Shown: positions 13,255-23,520 of the stretch, one piece after another | How positions within the stretch are numbered: the first letter of the stretch is position 1 | How the letters are laid out: the number at the start of each line of letters is the position of its first letter | NCBI GenBank assembly: GCA_000231825.2 | Contig: JH720382.1 | Coordinates: 213,502 to 277,501 of the forward strand | Reading direction: 5' to 3' | DNA: 64,000 bases | DNA from: Tetrahymena elliotti 4EA | Taxonomy: Eukaryota > Ciliophora > Oligohymenophorea > Hymenostomatida > Tetrahymenidae | The notes under the pieces: model-generated | What the model was told of the DNA's origin: nothing | Seen by the model: the letters and a program-made list of their open reading frames with translations, nothing else | Databases searched by the model: none | Made by a program: the position numbers and the translations under genes

Positions 13255-13320
13255 TGGGGATTGGTGTTGCAGGGCATGCAGGGCTTTTAGCAAGAGGCTA
13301 ACGTGGCTTAAAAACTAAAT
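13255..13320. other. GC-enriched patch with short repeat and hairpin
   Basis: The patch contains GCAGGGC twice (GCAGGGCATGCAGGGC) followed by the perfect stem TTAGC/GCTAA around AAGAG. It is clearly richer in G than the flanking spacer. No protein frame or RNA family is recognised. Confidence 0.3.
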
Positions 13321-13489
13321 TAATTTAAGAATTAAACTCATCATTTTAATGTTAGCAGGCAAACAATTATACATCATCTCCTCTTCATACTTGTCGTTTC
13401 TTACATCTATTACATCAATTATTTATTTCTTAAGAGACTTTATTAAAAAAAAGTTTTGCTTTGATATTCCTGACTATTAATAATGTCAA

Positions 13490-13585
13490 GGCGCAATCTT
13501 ATATGGTAAGAGGATTGATAAAACTTAAAAAACTATCTAGTGATCTTAAAGATTTTAAAGTGTCGTGGGGAGAATCTTTAAAATT
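13490..13585. ncRNA. Candidate structured non-coding RNA (two hairpins)
   Basis: CAATCTTA (13494-13501) pairs with TAAG..ATTG (13507-13517) with a small bulge. About 30 bases on, TTAAAGATT (13546-13554) pairs perfectly over 9 bp with AATCTTTAA (13573-13581), leaving an 18-base G-rich loop containing GTCGTGGGG. A pair of hairpins joined by a single-stranded hinge recalls H/ACA-type RNAs. I see no clear H or ACA box, so the class is not assigned and the strand is not determined. Confidence 0.25.
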
Positions 13586-14922
13586 ATTTTGTATGTTAGT
13601 ATTAAAAACTTTATTTTTATCCCTTTACAAATAAGTCACGCTAGAAAGATGATTTACTTTTTCTCTAAATCAAAAATCTTTCCCTTATTAATTTTTTTCT
13701 GAAAGAAATCTTTACAAAATATTTGAAATTAAATTTTTTTTAACTTGATTTTTTTACAATCCATAACAATTTTTATTTAACACAAAAAGCTTTGTAAAGC
13801 TAAAAAATATATCTAATTAGTTTATTTAAATAGTATTCAACATTTTTCATCAAAACAAAAATATGGTTGAAGAATATTTCCTTAAAAATAAAAGAAAACT
13901 AAAATTTAATAAAAAAATATTTCAGGCGAATAATTGAATTACAAATTTAACTGAACTTCTTTGATAAAATCTTATAACAAATAACTTTTACGTTTTTTTA
14001 AATAATTTCTGAAAAATACTATGTCTTCTAATATTTTTCAATGTTTTTGATAATATTTAAATTTTGAATAAATCAATAGCTTGGTATTTGGTGCGATGAT
14101 AAAAAAATATTTTTATATTTTATTACAATAGTAATCAAATAATTAGTTTACATTTATTTTTTTTCTTTGTTAGGTGAAATTACCTTAAAATAAAAAAATA
14201 AAAATTAGTTTTTTACTTTGAAGAATTTATTAAGATATTTTTGGAATAATACACAATTAATTTTATTTACAGTTTATCTTAATCTTTGAATAAACATCAA
14301 TAAATAACATTCTTCCAAGAAATTAATAAGAGTTTGATCACTATATATTGACAAATGTTTTTTTCGAGAGAAAATTTGAATTTTTGCTCTAAATTATTTA
14401 ACTTATCTTAATTTTCGGCTTGATTATTCAATAGAAAATAGACAATGAAAAAAAAATTACTCGCTCTAAATCAAGAAAGAAATAATCTAAAAACGTAAAT
14501 CATTATTTGCTTGTTTATTTATTTATCTTTAAAAAGAGGATATTTATTTAATTTTAGGGATATCAGAGTACCAAAATTTGATTTGATTTGCTTTATTTCA
14601 ATAGAAAATATCTATTGATCTATTTTTTCTATCTATCGATAAAGCTGTTTTTTTATTTTGATTATTTATCATTTATTTTGGATATCATGAATCACTTTCA
14701 ATTAAAATTTGCAAATACCATCACCACCACCAGCATATTTATTTGAAAGGGATTTTAAAATAAAAACTAATAGGAATCTTTGTAAATCAAGTAATTGATT
14801 ATAAATAAAATAAATAAACAAAAAGCCAACTTAAAAAAGGCAATTGAAATCTTCAACAACTAAAAAAGTCATTTTTAGAAACCCACTTTATAGTTTTACA
14901 AGGTAAAAAAGCAGCAAAGTAA

Positions 14923-17505
14923 ATGTTCTCTAATACTCCTTTAACAGGTCAAGGTGCTAATAGTTATAAGATTACCACTACCCCCTCTTATACCACTGGA
15001 ACTTAGCCATACGGCTCAAGCATTCCTCCTCCTAATCCCTACAGCACTACCAGTTATGGTTCTTTATCAAACCCAGGTAGCTCATCAAACTTTTAAGGAC
15101 TTACTAATCCTTTGGGAACTTCTGATAACAGAAACGTGTACTAATAAAGTTCCAATTTATCTCCTCTCCCTGCTGAATCTAACAAGCAACAAGTTGCAGG
15201 CAAACAAATCTCAACTACATAAATTGAAGATGAAGATGGAGCTGTTAATTTCCAAGCTTTAATTGAAAAAAGAGAACGTGAAAACAATAGAGATGTTTAT
15301 GAAGGTGAACCTTACGATTGCTTGAAGCACTTAACTTAGCAATAAATTGATGATTATTCTAAAAGAGGCATTACTGATTATCTCAACTGTTTGAGATTAA
15401 GCACAAAGCAAGAATTACACTCTAAATATGATAGAGTCCTCAAAACTTGTGAAGTTTAAGGAGTTTAAGACTTTAAGGACGAAGAATTCCTCCCTGAGCT
15501 CTCTTCTTTAGTTGGAAGCAACTAAGCTGGAAGAACTTCTTGGAAAGGTCTTAAATGGCTTCGTCCTAGAGATATTAAAGGTTACACAAATTTTGCCCTT
15601 TTCTAAGATGCCATTGAGCCTAACGATATCAAATAGGGATACTTAGGTGATTGCTATTTCCTTTCTAGTATTGCCTCTTTAGCAGAATGGCCAGGTATTA
15701 ACTTAACTACTTTTTAAAATAGTTATTAGTTTAGAAAATGGATTACATTCAAAAATAACAAATTTTTTATTGAAGTGATAGCTAGAAGAAATATTTAAGC
15801 ATTTTTATCTTACTTTATAAACTTTTTAGTAATATCCTTTTATTTAATAAAAAATAGATCGTATTAGAAATTTATTCTCATTAGATAAGCCAAATCCTTA
15901 TGGATGCCATTGTGTAAACTACCATTTTTTTATAGTAAATAACTAACTTTTTTTATTAACAGGTTAGAATCTGTGATAAGGGTGAATGGAGAGAAGTTAT
16001 TGTTGATGAATTCTTCCCTTGTGTTTCAGCTGCAAGAGGTCCTTCTTTTACTAAGGGTAATGGTGCTGAAATTTGGGTTATGCTTCTTGAGAAGGCTTGG
16101 GCTAAAATAAATGGATCATATGATCAAATTGAAGCTGGTTTAACCAGAGAATGTTTACATGACTTTACTGGAGCTTGTACTCAAACTTTATGGTTAGATG
16201 ATCAAAACACCTATGATACTGTCTGGTAAAAGCTTCTAATTGGTGAAAAAAATAACTATGCCATGACTTGTGGTTCAACAGATACTGAATCTAAAGAAGA
16301 ACTTGAGAAGGTTGGTCTTATTAATGGACATGCTTACTCTTTATTAGGAGCTTATGAAATCCATTCCCAAGGTAGAACAGTCAGATTAGTTAAATTAAGA
16401 AATCCATGGGGTGAAAAAGAATGGAATGGGGCCTGGAATGATTCAGATCCTAAATTATAACAATTAAGCCCTGAAGATAAGAGATCTATTGGTCGTAAAA
16501 TATCACTTTTTTTATTTATTTTATCGAAATATTGTTAGCATAGTTATAAAGATCTTTGCAATCTATTTTTGACTCTGATTTAAAAAATTAGAAATAAAAG
16601 TTATTTATATCAAAAAGATATTTAAAAAATTGAAAATTAGATATATTCCAATTTAAACAACCTAAATTATTTTAATAATATTAATAGTACATGAAAGAGC
16701 AGAAAACGATGGTATTTTCTTCATGGATTATGATGACTTCCGTAAATACTTCACTGATGCCTAAATTTGTTATGTCCATGATAATTTCTAGCACACCTCA
16801 ATTAGAGCATTCAGCACTGCCAAGCAAGCAAAATTCTTCAAGGTTAAAATTCCTCAAAAAGGCAGATACTTCTTTACAATCAATTAAAAATCTAAAAGAA
16901 AATATCCCAAGGATTAATAAAAAGACTTCAAGTATTCAACTGCCACTCTTTTAGTATCTAAATAAGAGAAAGATGGTTCCTTCAGATATATTGAAGGTTA
17001 ACAAAGAGAAGATAGAGAAGTTTGGACAGGAGAAAATGAAGAATAAGTTCTTGAAGCTGGAACCTATATTGTTTATGCAAAGGTTTAATGGCGTAGTAAA
17101 GAATAAGACGAATTCATCTTGAGTGCATACGGTGCATCTAAAGTAACATTTACTGAAGTAACCAAGGTTGAAGCTTAAAATGTAGTTAGCGAATCATACT
17201 TTGATCATGCAAATAGATTAAGCAAAAGATAAAAAAAATTATTAGTCGATAACAAATCTTGGATATTGTTAGATTAGACTGATGATGGTTTCTTCTATTT
17301 AGCTATTAATAATAAAAGCGAAAAGATCCTCAATGGTGAATTTAAGTTCACTAAGATGGGTGGTTTAAAACTTAAGAAGCCTTTCAATGGATAGAGTGTT
17401 AAAGTTTCTCTTTCTCCTGGTCAACACTCTTGTGCTATCCTTCGTGTTAAAGATTACAAATAATTAACAGCTCTCTCTCTCAGCTAAACTATTCAATTCA
17501 AATGA
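14923..17505 (+). CDS. Calpain-type cysteine protease
   Basis: Predicted cytosolic papain-fold protease of the calpain family, usually Ca2+-dependent. Four exons: 14923-15694, 15858-15913, 15963-16494 and 16688-17505, giving 725 residues. Residues 1-130 are a low-complexity Ser/Thr/Asn/Gln leader. The catalytic triad is complete: Cys244 in QGYLGDCYFLSS, His399 in INGHAYSLLG and Asn423 in LRNPWGEKEW. The C-terminal part (about 480-725) resembles the calpain C2-like domain III (HTSIRAFSTAKQAKF, then YIVYAKVQWRS), possibly as two beta-sandwich repeats. There are no EF hands. The second intron is placed at 15914-15962 because this joins GCHC to VRICDKGEWREV as in other calpains; a shorter 28-bp alternative at 15935-15962 would also keep the frame. 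Confidence 0.93.
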
Positions 17506-18368
17506 TGTATTTTATTTTTACATCACAAAATTGAAAATATTATTTGAAACATAGTAAACATAGCTGAGTTTTTGTATTAATTTATAAGTTTTAGTATTGT
17601 GTCATAATAAAAGTAGATTGTTTTGCAATTTAAAAATTTTATTTTATTATTTAGTCTAACATAAAATCCATAAAAATAAAATTATTTACCAAAATTAATT
17701 CAAATATTGATTTATAATTTATTTAAATTTTTTTAAATCAAAATCAATGCTTATTATTTTATTTATTAATTCAGTTTTAAAAAATTAATTCTAAACAAAT
17801 AAAGATTAATAAAATAAAAATGAATATTAAAATTTTTATATATTATTTTTAGATTTTATTCTTAACTATTTTATTTGCCTATTAAAGTAATAATCGAAAT
17901 GGATTTTATTTAGTTAATTTTTAGGATTGAATAATCAGTTAATATTTCATTTTTAATAATGTTTAAAATTTTTTAAATGAAAAACATATTAGAAAATGAA
18001 TTGTGAATTTAATTTCAAACAATTTTTTTTGAAATTTTTTGTTTAAATATTTTATTGGTAAATTTATTTTGATGATTAAAAAAAATTTAATACAACCTTT
18101 TGAAAAAAAAAATTTTGTAAAATTAAAATTTTTGAAGTTAAATAATATTTAAATGTAAATGAAGATATTCCATAAAATATTTTAATTTTATAAAGACTAT
18201 TTTAATTAATTACAGCTTAAATTTTTATTATAAAGTTGAGTTATTTGGAATCCAGAAGTGGTTAGTTGATATTTTAAAAAATACTTTTTAATTAATCAAA
18301 AAGAATGAGATTTGTGGTTTGATATTAATTTAATATTTTTTTATCTAAATTTTAGTTGATAATTGAAA
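17506..18368. other. Convergent intergenic region
   Basis: The 863 bases of AT-rich spacer lie between the 3' ends of the calpain and glycosylase genes. No gene is visible. Confidence 0.65.
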
Positions 18369-19149
18369 TCAGAACTGTAGGGGAACGCTAACAAATTTAT
18401 TATCTTTAATTGTGAATCTCCAATACTTATCAACCCATTCTTCTGCATAATCAATATTAATTCTTTTGCTTGCTACTATTTCAAACTTTTTCATATTTTC
18501 AGGAGATTCAGCTATAAATAAGTCCTTTCCTTCTCCTCTCATATCAAACCCATTTCTTTCTTTAGTTATACCCATAGCTAGGGTAAGTTTTCCAGGTCCA
18601 TTAACTAAATCCTCTGTTTTATTTGATTTTAATGAAGATCTATTTCTGTGTATCAAATGAAGGCCTTTAACAGGCTCAACAGCTCTAAATTAAAATAAGA
18701 AATATTTAATTAGAATTAACATGTAGTTATATATACCTTATAAGAACAGCCTCTGGTTCTTCTGCAGTTGCTGCAACTATATTATAACACCAAGTGTTAT
18801 TATATATAGTAAACATGTAGACATGACCTCCTGGAAGCCAAAACGAACTTGTTTTTTCTGTTTTCTTATTATTATAAGCATGGCAAGCTTTATCTTCAGG
18901 TGCCTTATATGCCTCAGTTTCTACTATCCTGCATGCAATTATTCCATCTTTAGTTTTATGTACAATCAGTTTTCCTAATAATTCTTAAGCTAATGTCACA
19001 ACATCAGTTTTATAAAAACTATCTGGTACTTGTTTAAGATCATCATTATCATTCTTTTTTGTGGCTGTTGATTTATTTCCAAAAAAATCTGAGATAGATT
19101 TTTGTTTGGGTTTTTCTAAATCTTCTTGTGGTCTTTTCTACTTTTGCAT
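18369..19149 (-). CDS. Alkyladenine (3-methyladenine) DNA glycosylase with PIP box
   Basis: Monofunctional base-excision-repair glycosylase of the AAG/MPG family, which removes 3-methyladenine, hypoxanthine and ethenoadenine. Two exons, 19149-18737 and 18684-18369 (52-bp intron), give 242 residues. The catalytic core is full length. RIVETEAY carries the catalytic Glu (human Glu125 equivalent), HVYMFTIYN forms the substrate pocket, and NGPGKL is the DNA-binding loop. The N-terminal extension is unusual: residues 16-23 read QKSISDFF, a textbook PCNA-interacting (PIP) box with Q, I, F, F in register. That suggests recruitment to replication forks or repair patches. Start chosen as the ATG preceding the PIP extension. 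No nuclear-localisation motif beyond basic KQKR/KPKQK is obvious. Confidence 0.94.
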
Positions 19150-19881
19150 TTATTTGAATTTATAAATTGATTTAAAGGATATTAAAATTAAAAAATATAA
19201 TCAAATTTGATATCATATATTATATTTAGTACTCCTTATTAAACCTAACACATTTCCCTCCAATCAAAATATTTATGTATATTTTGTTTAACAATCAAAT
19301 AATATCAATCAACCAATAAACTAATTTAACAAAAGCAAATTATAATTAGTATCATAAACAAATTAAATTAATCACTCCATAATATTTAGCATAAAGAATT
19401 TCATGAAGTTTGGTATGAATTAATTTACTTTTAAATACCTAATAATTAAATAATTTTACAAAAAATATAAATTAAAAATCAACGACTAAAATAAATAAAT
19501 GAGTATTCGTTTTAGTATGAGATTAAAAAGAAAAAATATCTAAAATAAATACTTCAAATTTATTAGTAAAGAAAAATAATGAATTAGTCAGTAAATTAAT
19601 TATGGTTTTTGAATATATTTAAAATTTTATTGGAATGCAAAATGATAGTAAAATCATTAAATATTTAAAGGTTATCTTTTTTGTGAACATCCTTAAAAAT
19701 TTTAAAGAATTTGAATTAGTAAAAATTTAAATTAAGAATTGTATTAATTAATATTTTTAGTTTTTTTATTAGTTAATTAGGCAAAGGTCTTGTTTTAATT
19801 ATAAAAAGGCCATCAGTACTTTAGAAAGATAAATTTACTATTACATTAGGAAATAAATATTAACATTTTATAGATTTATTT
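19150..19881. other. Divergent intergenic region
   Basis: The 732 bases hold the 5' flanks of the glycosylase (-) and the MGNCC protein (+). They are AT-rich and no element is recognisable. Confidence 0.55.
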
Positions 19882-20601
19882 ATGGGAAATTGCTGTTAAA
19901 ATAACTCAACTAAAGAAGATGAGTTTGAAGTAGAAGTTATCTAGCAAAGCAGTTTTAAAGCATAGGGAAACAACATTTCAGCATAATTAAATTCAAGTAG
20001 AAATACTCAAAACAAAATAAATGCAGATGATTCATAGAATAATCATGTTCTGACTTCTTTAGCTAATGAGGAAATAAAAGAAAGTGGAATGCAAGATAAA
20101 TTAGATTCAATTGATGGAAACGGATATGAATATGAGAATGATTATTAGGGTAAATATTAGGAATAGGAAAACAAGTAGTAGAATCCATAAAATAGTATTA
20201 AAAATAAATTTAATCTCAAAATAGATTTGAATAGGATAAATAATGAAATATCCTTCTCTCAAGGCAGTGAATAAGATGAACCTTTAATGCGCCGTAGGAA
20301 GAGTTCAAGTGAAAATGTACATACATAAAGTTAACCTGATAGCTCAAGGGTATAACAACAATAAAGTAATAGCAATTACTAACAAAATTAAAGTAGTTAA
20401 TTTAATAATCATAATAACTAAAATGGATCATACCATAGCAATTAAAATAAATTATATATAGATGATATTGATTAATATGAGACTTATTAAGGTCCTCCAG
20501 TACCTAAAAAGTAATTAAACATTAAGCTAGATTTAGAGAAAATAAATGAATAAAACGAAAATGAGGAATACAATCCAAACAGTTTGTAAAGAAAGAACTG
20601 A
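19882..20601 (+). CDS. Small Gln/Asn-rich protein with MGNCC acylation motif
   Basis: A single exon from ATG 19882 to TGA 20599-20601 gives 239 residues. The protein begins MGNCCQNNSTKED. Gly2 with Cys4 and Cys5 is the arrangement of dual N-myristoylated and palmitoylated membrane-anchored proteins, so attachment to the cytoplasmic face of a membrane is likely. The rest is hydrophilic and low in complexity: Glu/Asp-rich near the N-terminus, then Gln/Asn/Ser runs. A basic RRRKSSSE-like patch lies near residue 140, a potential phosphorylation site. There is no enzyme domain or transmembrane helix. The family is unknown; an adaptor or membrane scaffold is inferred only from the N-terminus. Confidence 0.75.
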
Positions 20602-21388
20602 TTGATTAGTAATTAAAATAAAAGATAATAAATAGAGTTAAAAGATAGGAAGTTTAAGAAACAAAATAAATTAATAAATTTTAAAAAGATTTGCTAAATA
20701 GATTATTATTGCAATCAAAAAAATAAACATACAAACATAGAATAATACAAAAATATCGACAAAAACAAACAAACATCTAAAAAACTTGAAAGTTAAAATT
20801 AGTTAAATCTATAAATTAAAACAATTATATTATTTAAAAAATAAACTATATTTAATCTTACTTATAAAATAATTACTTAATAGCAATTAACCTGTTAAAT
20901 TAGTTTAGTTATTTATTTATATTTCATTTCCAGTTTAAAATTATTTCTACATGCATTCTGTTTTATCCTTTTAAACCCATAAAAAACTTTTTAAATTGTT
21001 GACATGCAAAATTTTTAACTTTAATTGATATAAAAATATATCCTTTTTAATTAGTTATATTTAAAGCAATAACACATGATTTATGTGTTTGAAATACTTG
21101 TCAAGAATTAAAGATTTTAGATAAAAAACTTTCATATAGTAAAAGATTTAAACTTCAATATTTATTTAGTTTTAAATTAGTATAAGTTAAGCTTTTGTTA
21201 AAAATATTTAATCTTTCTACATTTTTAAAATCTTTTTTAAACAATTTAACATTATTTTTGATTAACTTTGTTTGAAAAAATTATTATCATTTTTACAAAT
21301 TTGATGATACTAAAATTTATCTAAAAGATATCCTCTTTCCTCAATGAATTTATTTTAGTTAAATTGAAGTAAAAAATTTTTTGTAGAA
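20602..21388. other. Intergenic region
   Basis: The 787 bases of AT-rich spacer follow the MGNCC gene. Nothing coding or structured is visible. Confidence 0.6.
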
Positions 21389-21709
21389 ATGATTCTGCAG
21401 TGTTTAGCTGGTGGATAAAAATATGAATTGATTGCTTAAGAATTAGCAAAAAATATTTTAAAATATTTAAAATATTACTTAATTGGAATATATTGTTTTA
21501 CTATTAATTTAATTAGATTAAAAATTATTTTTAAAGAATTATTTCAACTAAAATACTAACTAAAGAATATAAATTTCTATCAAAATGTTAAAAAATATTT
21601 AGATGTCTTAGAAATTCGATAAAAATAATAATTATCATATTCTGATATAAGTAGAATTGATCAGATTTACCAACAAAAAAATTAATATCAAATTTGTATT
21701 TAGGCTTGA
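21389..21709 (+). CDS. Uncertain small ORF, 106 residues
   Basis: An ATG at 21389 opens a frame to TGA 21707-21709. The product begins MILQCLAGGQKYELIAQE and continues Leu/Ile/Lys/Tyr-rich with a hydrophobic middle. It could be a real small protein or part of the 5' region of the longin gene just downstream. With TGA as the sole stop, chance frames of this length are not rare in AT-rich DNA. No homology is recognised. Confidence 0.3.
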
Positions 21710-21735
21710 AAAAGAAAGATTATATATTTATAAAT

Positions 21736-22450
21736 ATGAGTCAAAACCTCTATTATATTTGTATAGCAAGAGAAAAAATAATATTAGCAGACTATTCAGA
21801 AATGATAGGAAATTATAGAGTCATAATGGAAGATATTTTGAATAAAGTAAAACCAAATACTTTAGGGATATACACTTTAGGAGATTACAAATTTTTTATT
21901 AAATCTGATAATGATAATTTTATTGCTTGTATCCTTTGCTCTATTTATTATTCTTAATAAGTTGGATTAAAAGCTCTTGAATCAGTTTATCTAATTTTGA
22001 ATAAAAAAACAGATTATGAATAAAGAACCTAATCTCTGAGCCATTCTCTAGATAAACTTTTAAAGAACGATATCAAAGAGTAAAAATATTAAATAGTTTT
22101 TATATTTTTAGAATAATTGTTTTTATATAATTTTAAAAAGGAAATATGAGTATTTTAATACAAATGAAAATGAAGAAAAGATCTCTTTAAACAATAGCCT
22201 TTAAGAATTTGTAGAAATTGAATAAAAAACTTTAAATGAGCTTATAGAAAAGGATATTGGTGTTTAATTGAAAATAAGTTACCCTCGGAATGCATCTGCA
22301 CTTAAATATAAAGAATTTGGTGATTTTGATGATTATAAATGGTGGAAAAATAAAGAATTAATGGTTGCTATAATTATTATAACAGTGCTTTTATCATGGA
22401 TGATTAGTTCTGCAGCTTGCGGCTTTGATTATCAAAATTGTTATAATTGA
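21736..22450 (+). CDS. Longin-domain, tail-anchored SNARE-like protein (VAMP7-like)
   Basis: Two exons, 21736-22079 and 22141-22450 (61-bp intron), give 217 residues. Residues 1-105 match a longin domain (YYICIAREKIILADYSEM, then GDYKFFIKSDNDNFIACIL). The C-terminus is a single transmembrane anchor (NKELMVAIIIITVLLSWMIS) followed by a short Cys-containing tail, ACGFDYQNCYN. This is laid out like the CGG..WPSC lumenal end of VAMP7. Longin SNAREs drive vesicle fusion at late endosomes, lysosomes or the cell surface. The region between has heptad-like EIEQKTLNELIEK but no obvious zero-layer Arg, so it may be a non-fusogenic longin (see findings). Start at MSQN chosen because it begins the longin strand; no upstream ATG in this frame is better. 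Confidence 0.72.
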
Positions 22451-23520
22451 TTTATAAAACAAATGTAAAAATTTTAAATCATTGATAAAAATCTAATATG
22501 TATATTTTAAACACCATAAAAATAGCTAAAAATCTAAATAATTTTGATAAAAAATAATATCAGCTTTCCTTCTATCTTTGTAAAGAATCATTTTTTCAAA
22601 ATCTCTTCATTGAATTTAGAAAAAAGATAATTTGAATTGAAAAATTGTGAGTAAAAGTAAAGTTCCTAATATATTATTATCAAAAATGATAAAAAACCTT
22701 TAAGGCAAATTAATTCAAATGATATTTTAGGTTTTTAATAATTAAACTGTCAGTATATTCACAATTTAATATTATCACTTAAATTAATAAATATCTATAT
22801 TGTGATCATAAATAAATAGTAGATCGAGAAAGAATTAAAATAATTTCATATTATTATTCAGATTATGTTTACTATATTTTCTTTATGCCTTAAAAAAGAC
22901 TTTTTAAAGTAAAATTAATCTTGCATGATCCTTGAGTCTTGAGTTGAGGTTAAAAATTTTTTAATTGATCTGTAAGCATTCAATATAATTGATGTCCTTA
23001 TTAATTAAGGTCTTAAAAATCTAAAAAACACTGTTTTTTTTATTAGACATATCTTTGAAATTTTAAAATTCAAGACAGTTAAATTTAGAAAAAAAAATGT
23101 GAAATAGATAAATTTTTGTTTTTCATAATAAAATTTTGAGAAAATAAATTTATTTAAGACTTAATAATCATTTGATTCAATTTATATCTTTAAAATCAAA
23201 GAAATACCATTTTAGAGTATAATAATTAAATTCTTTTAATTTTTCATTTTAATTTTTATTATTTTATTTAAAAATTTTTAATAAAAAAAATAAAATTTTG
23301 TTGAAAAGTTATAAATTGAATAAAAGTAAACCTCAAAAATATTTACCAATTATTTTAATATTACAACTATAGACACATTTATTTAGTAATTTATTAATTT
23401 TTATCATTTTATATAGACAATACAAATTATTTTAATATTTATGTTTAAATCATTATAGTTTATGTAGATTAATTCCTTCAAATGAAATTCTAATTTATTC
23501 AATGAAAATTATTTTATTTT
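22451..23520. other. Convergent intergenic region
   Basis: The 1070 bases lie between the 3' ends of the longin gene and the coiled-coil gene. They are strongly AT-rich and no gene is visible. Confidence 0.6.

Larger units (their letters stand above)
11750..14922. other. Long gene-free region with scattered foldable patches
   Basis: The 3.2 kb lie between two + strand genes. Most of it is homopolymer-rich AT spacer. Three patches stand out by lower AT content and inverted repeats (12171-12250, 13255-13320, 13490-13585) and are listed separately. I find no convincing protein-coding exon in it. Confidence 0.55.

Noticed and set aside
11750..14922. Transposon or internal eliminated sequence in the long gap
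   Set aside because: No terminal inverted repeats, transposase frame or target duplication can be seen.
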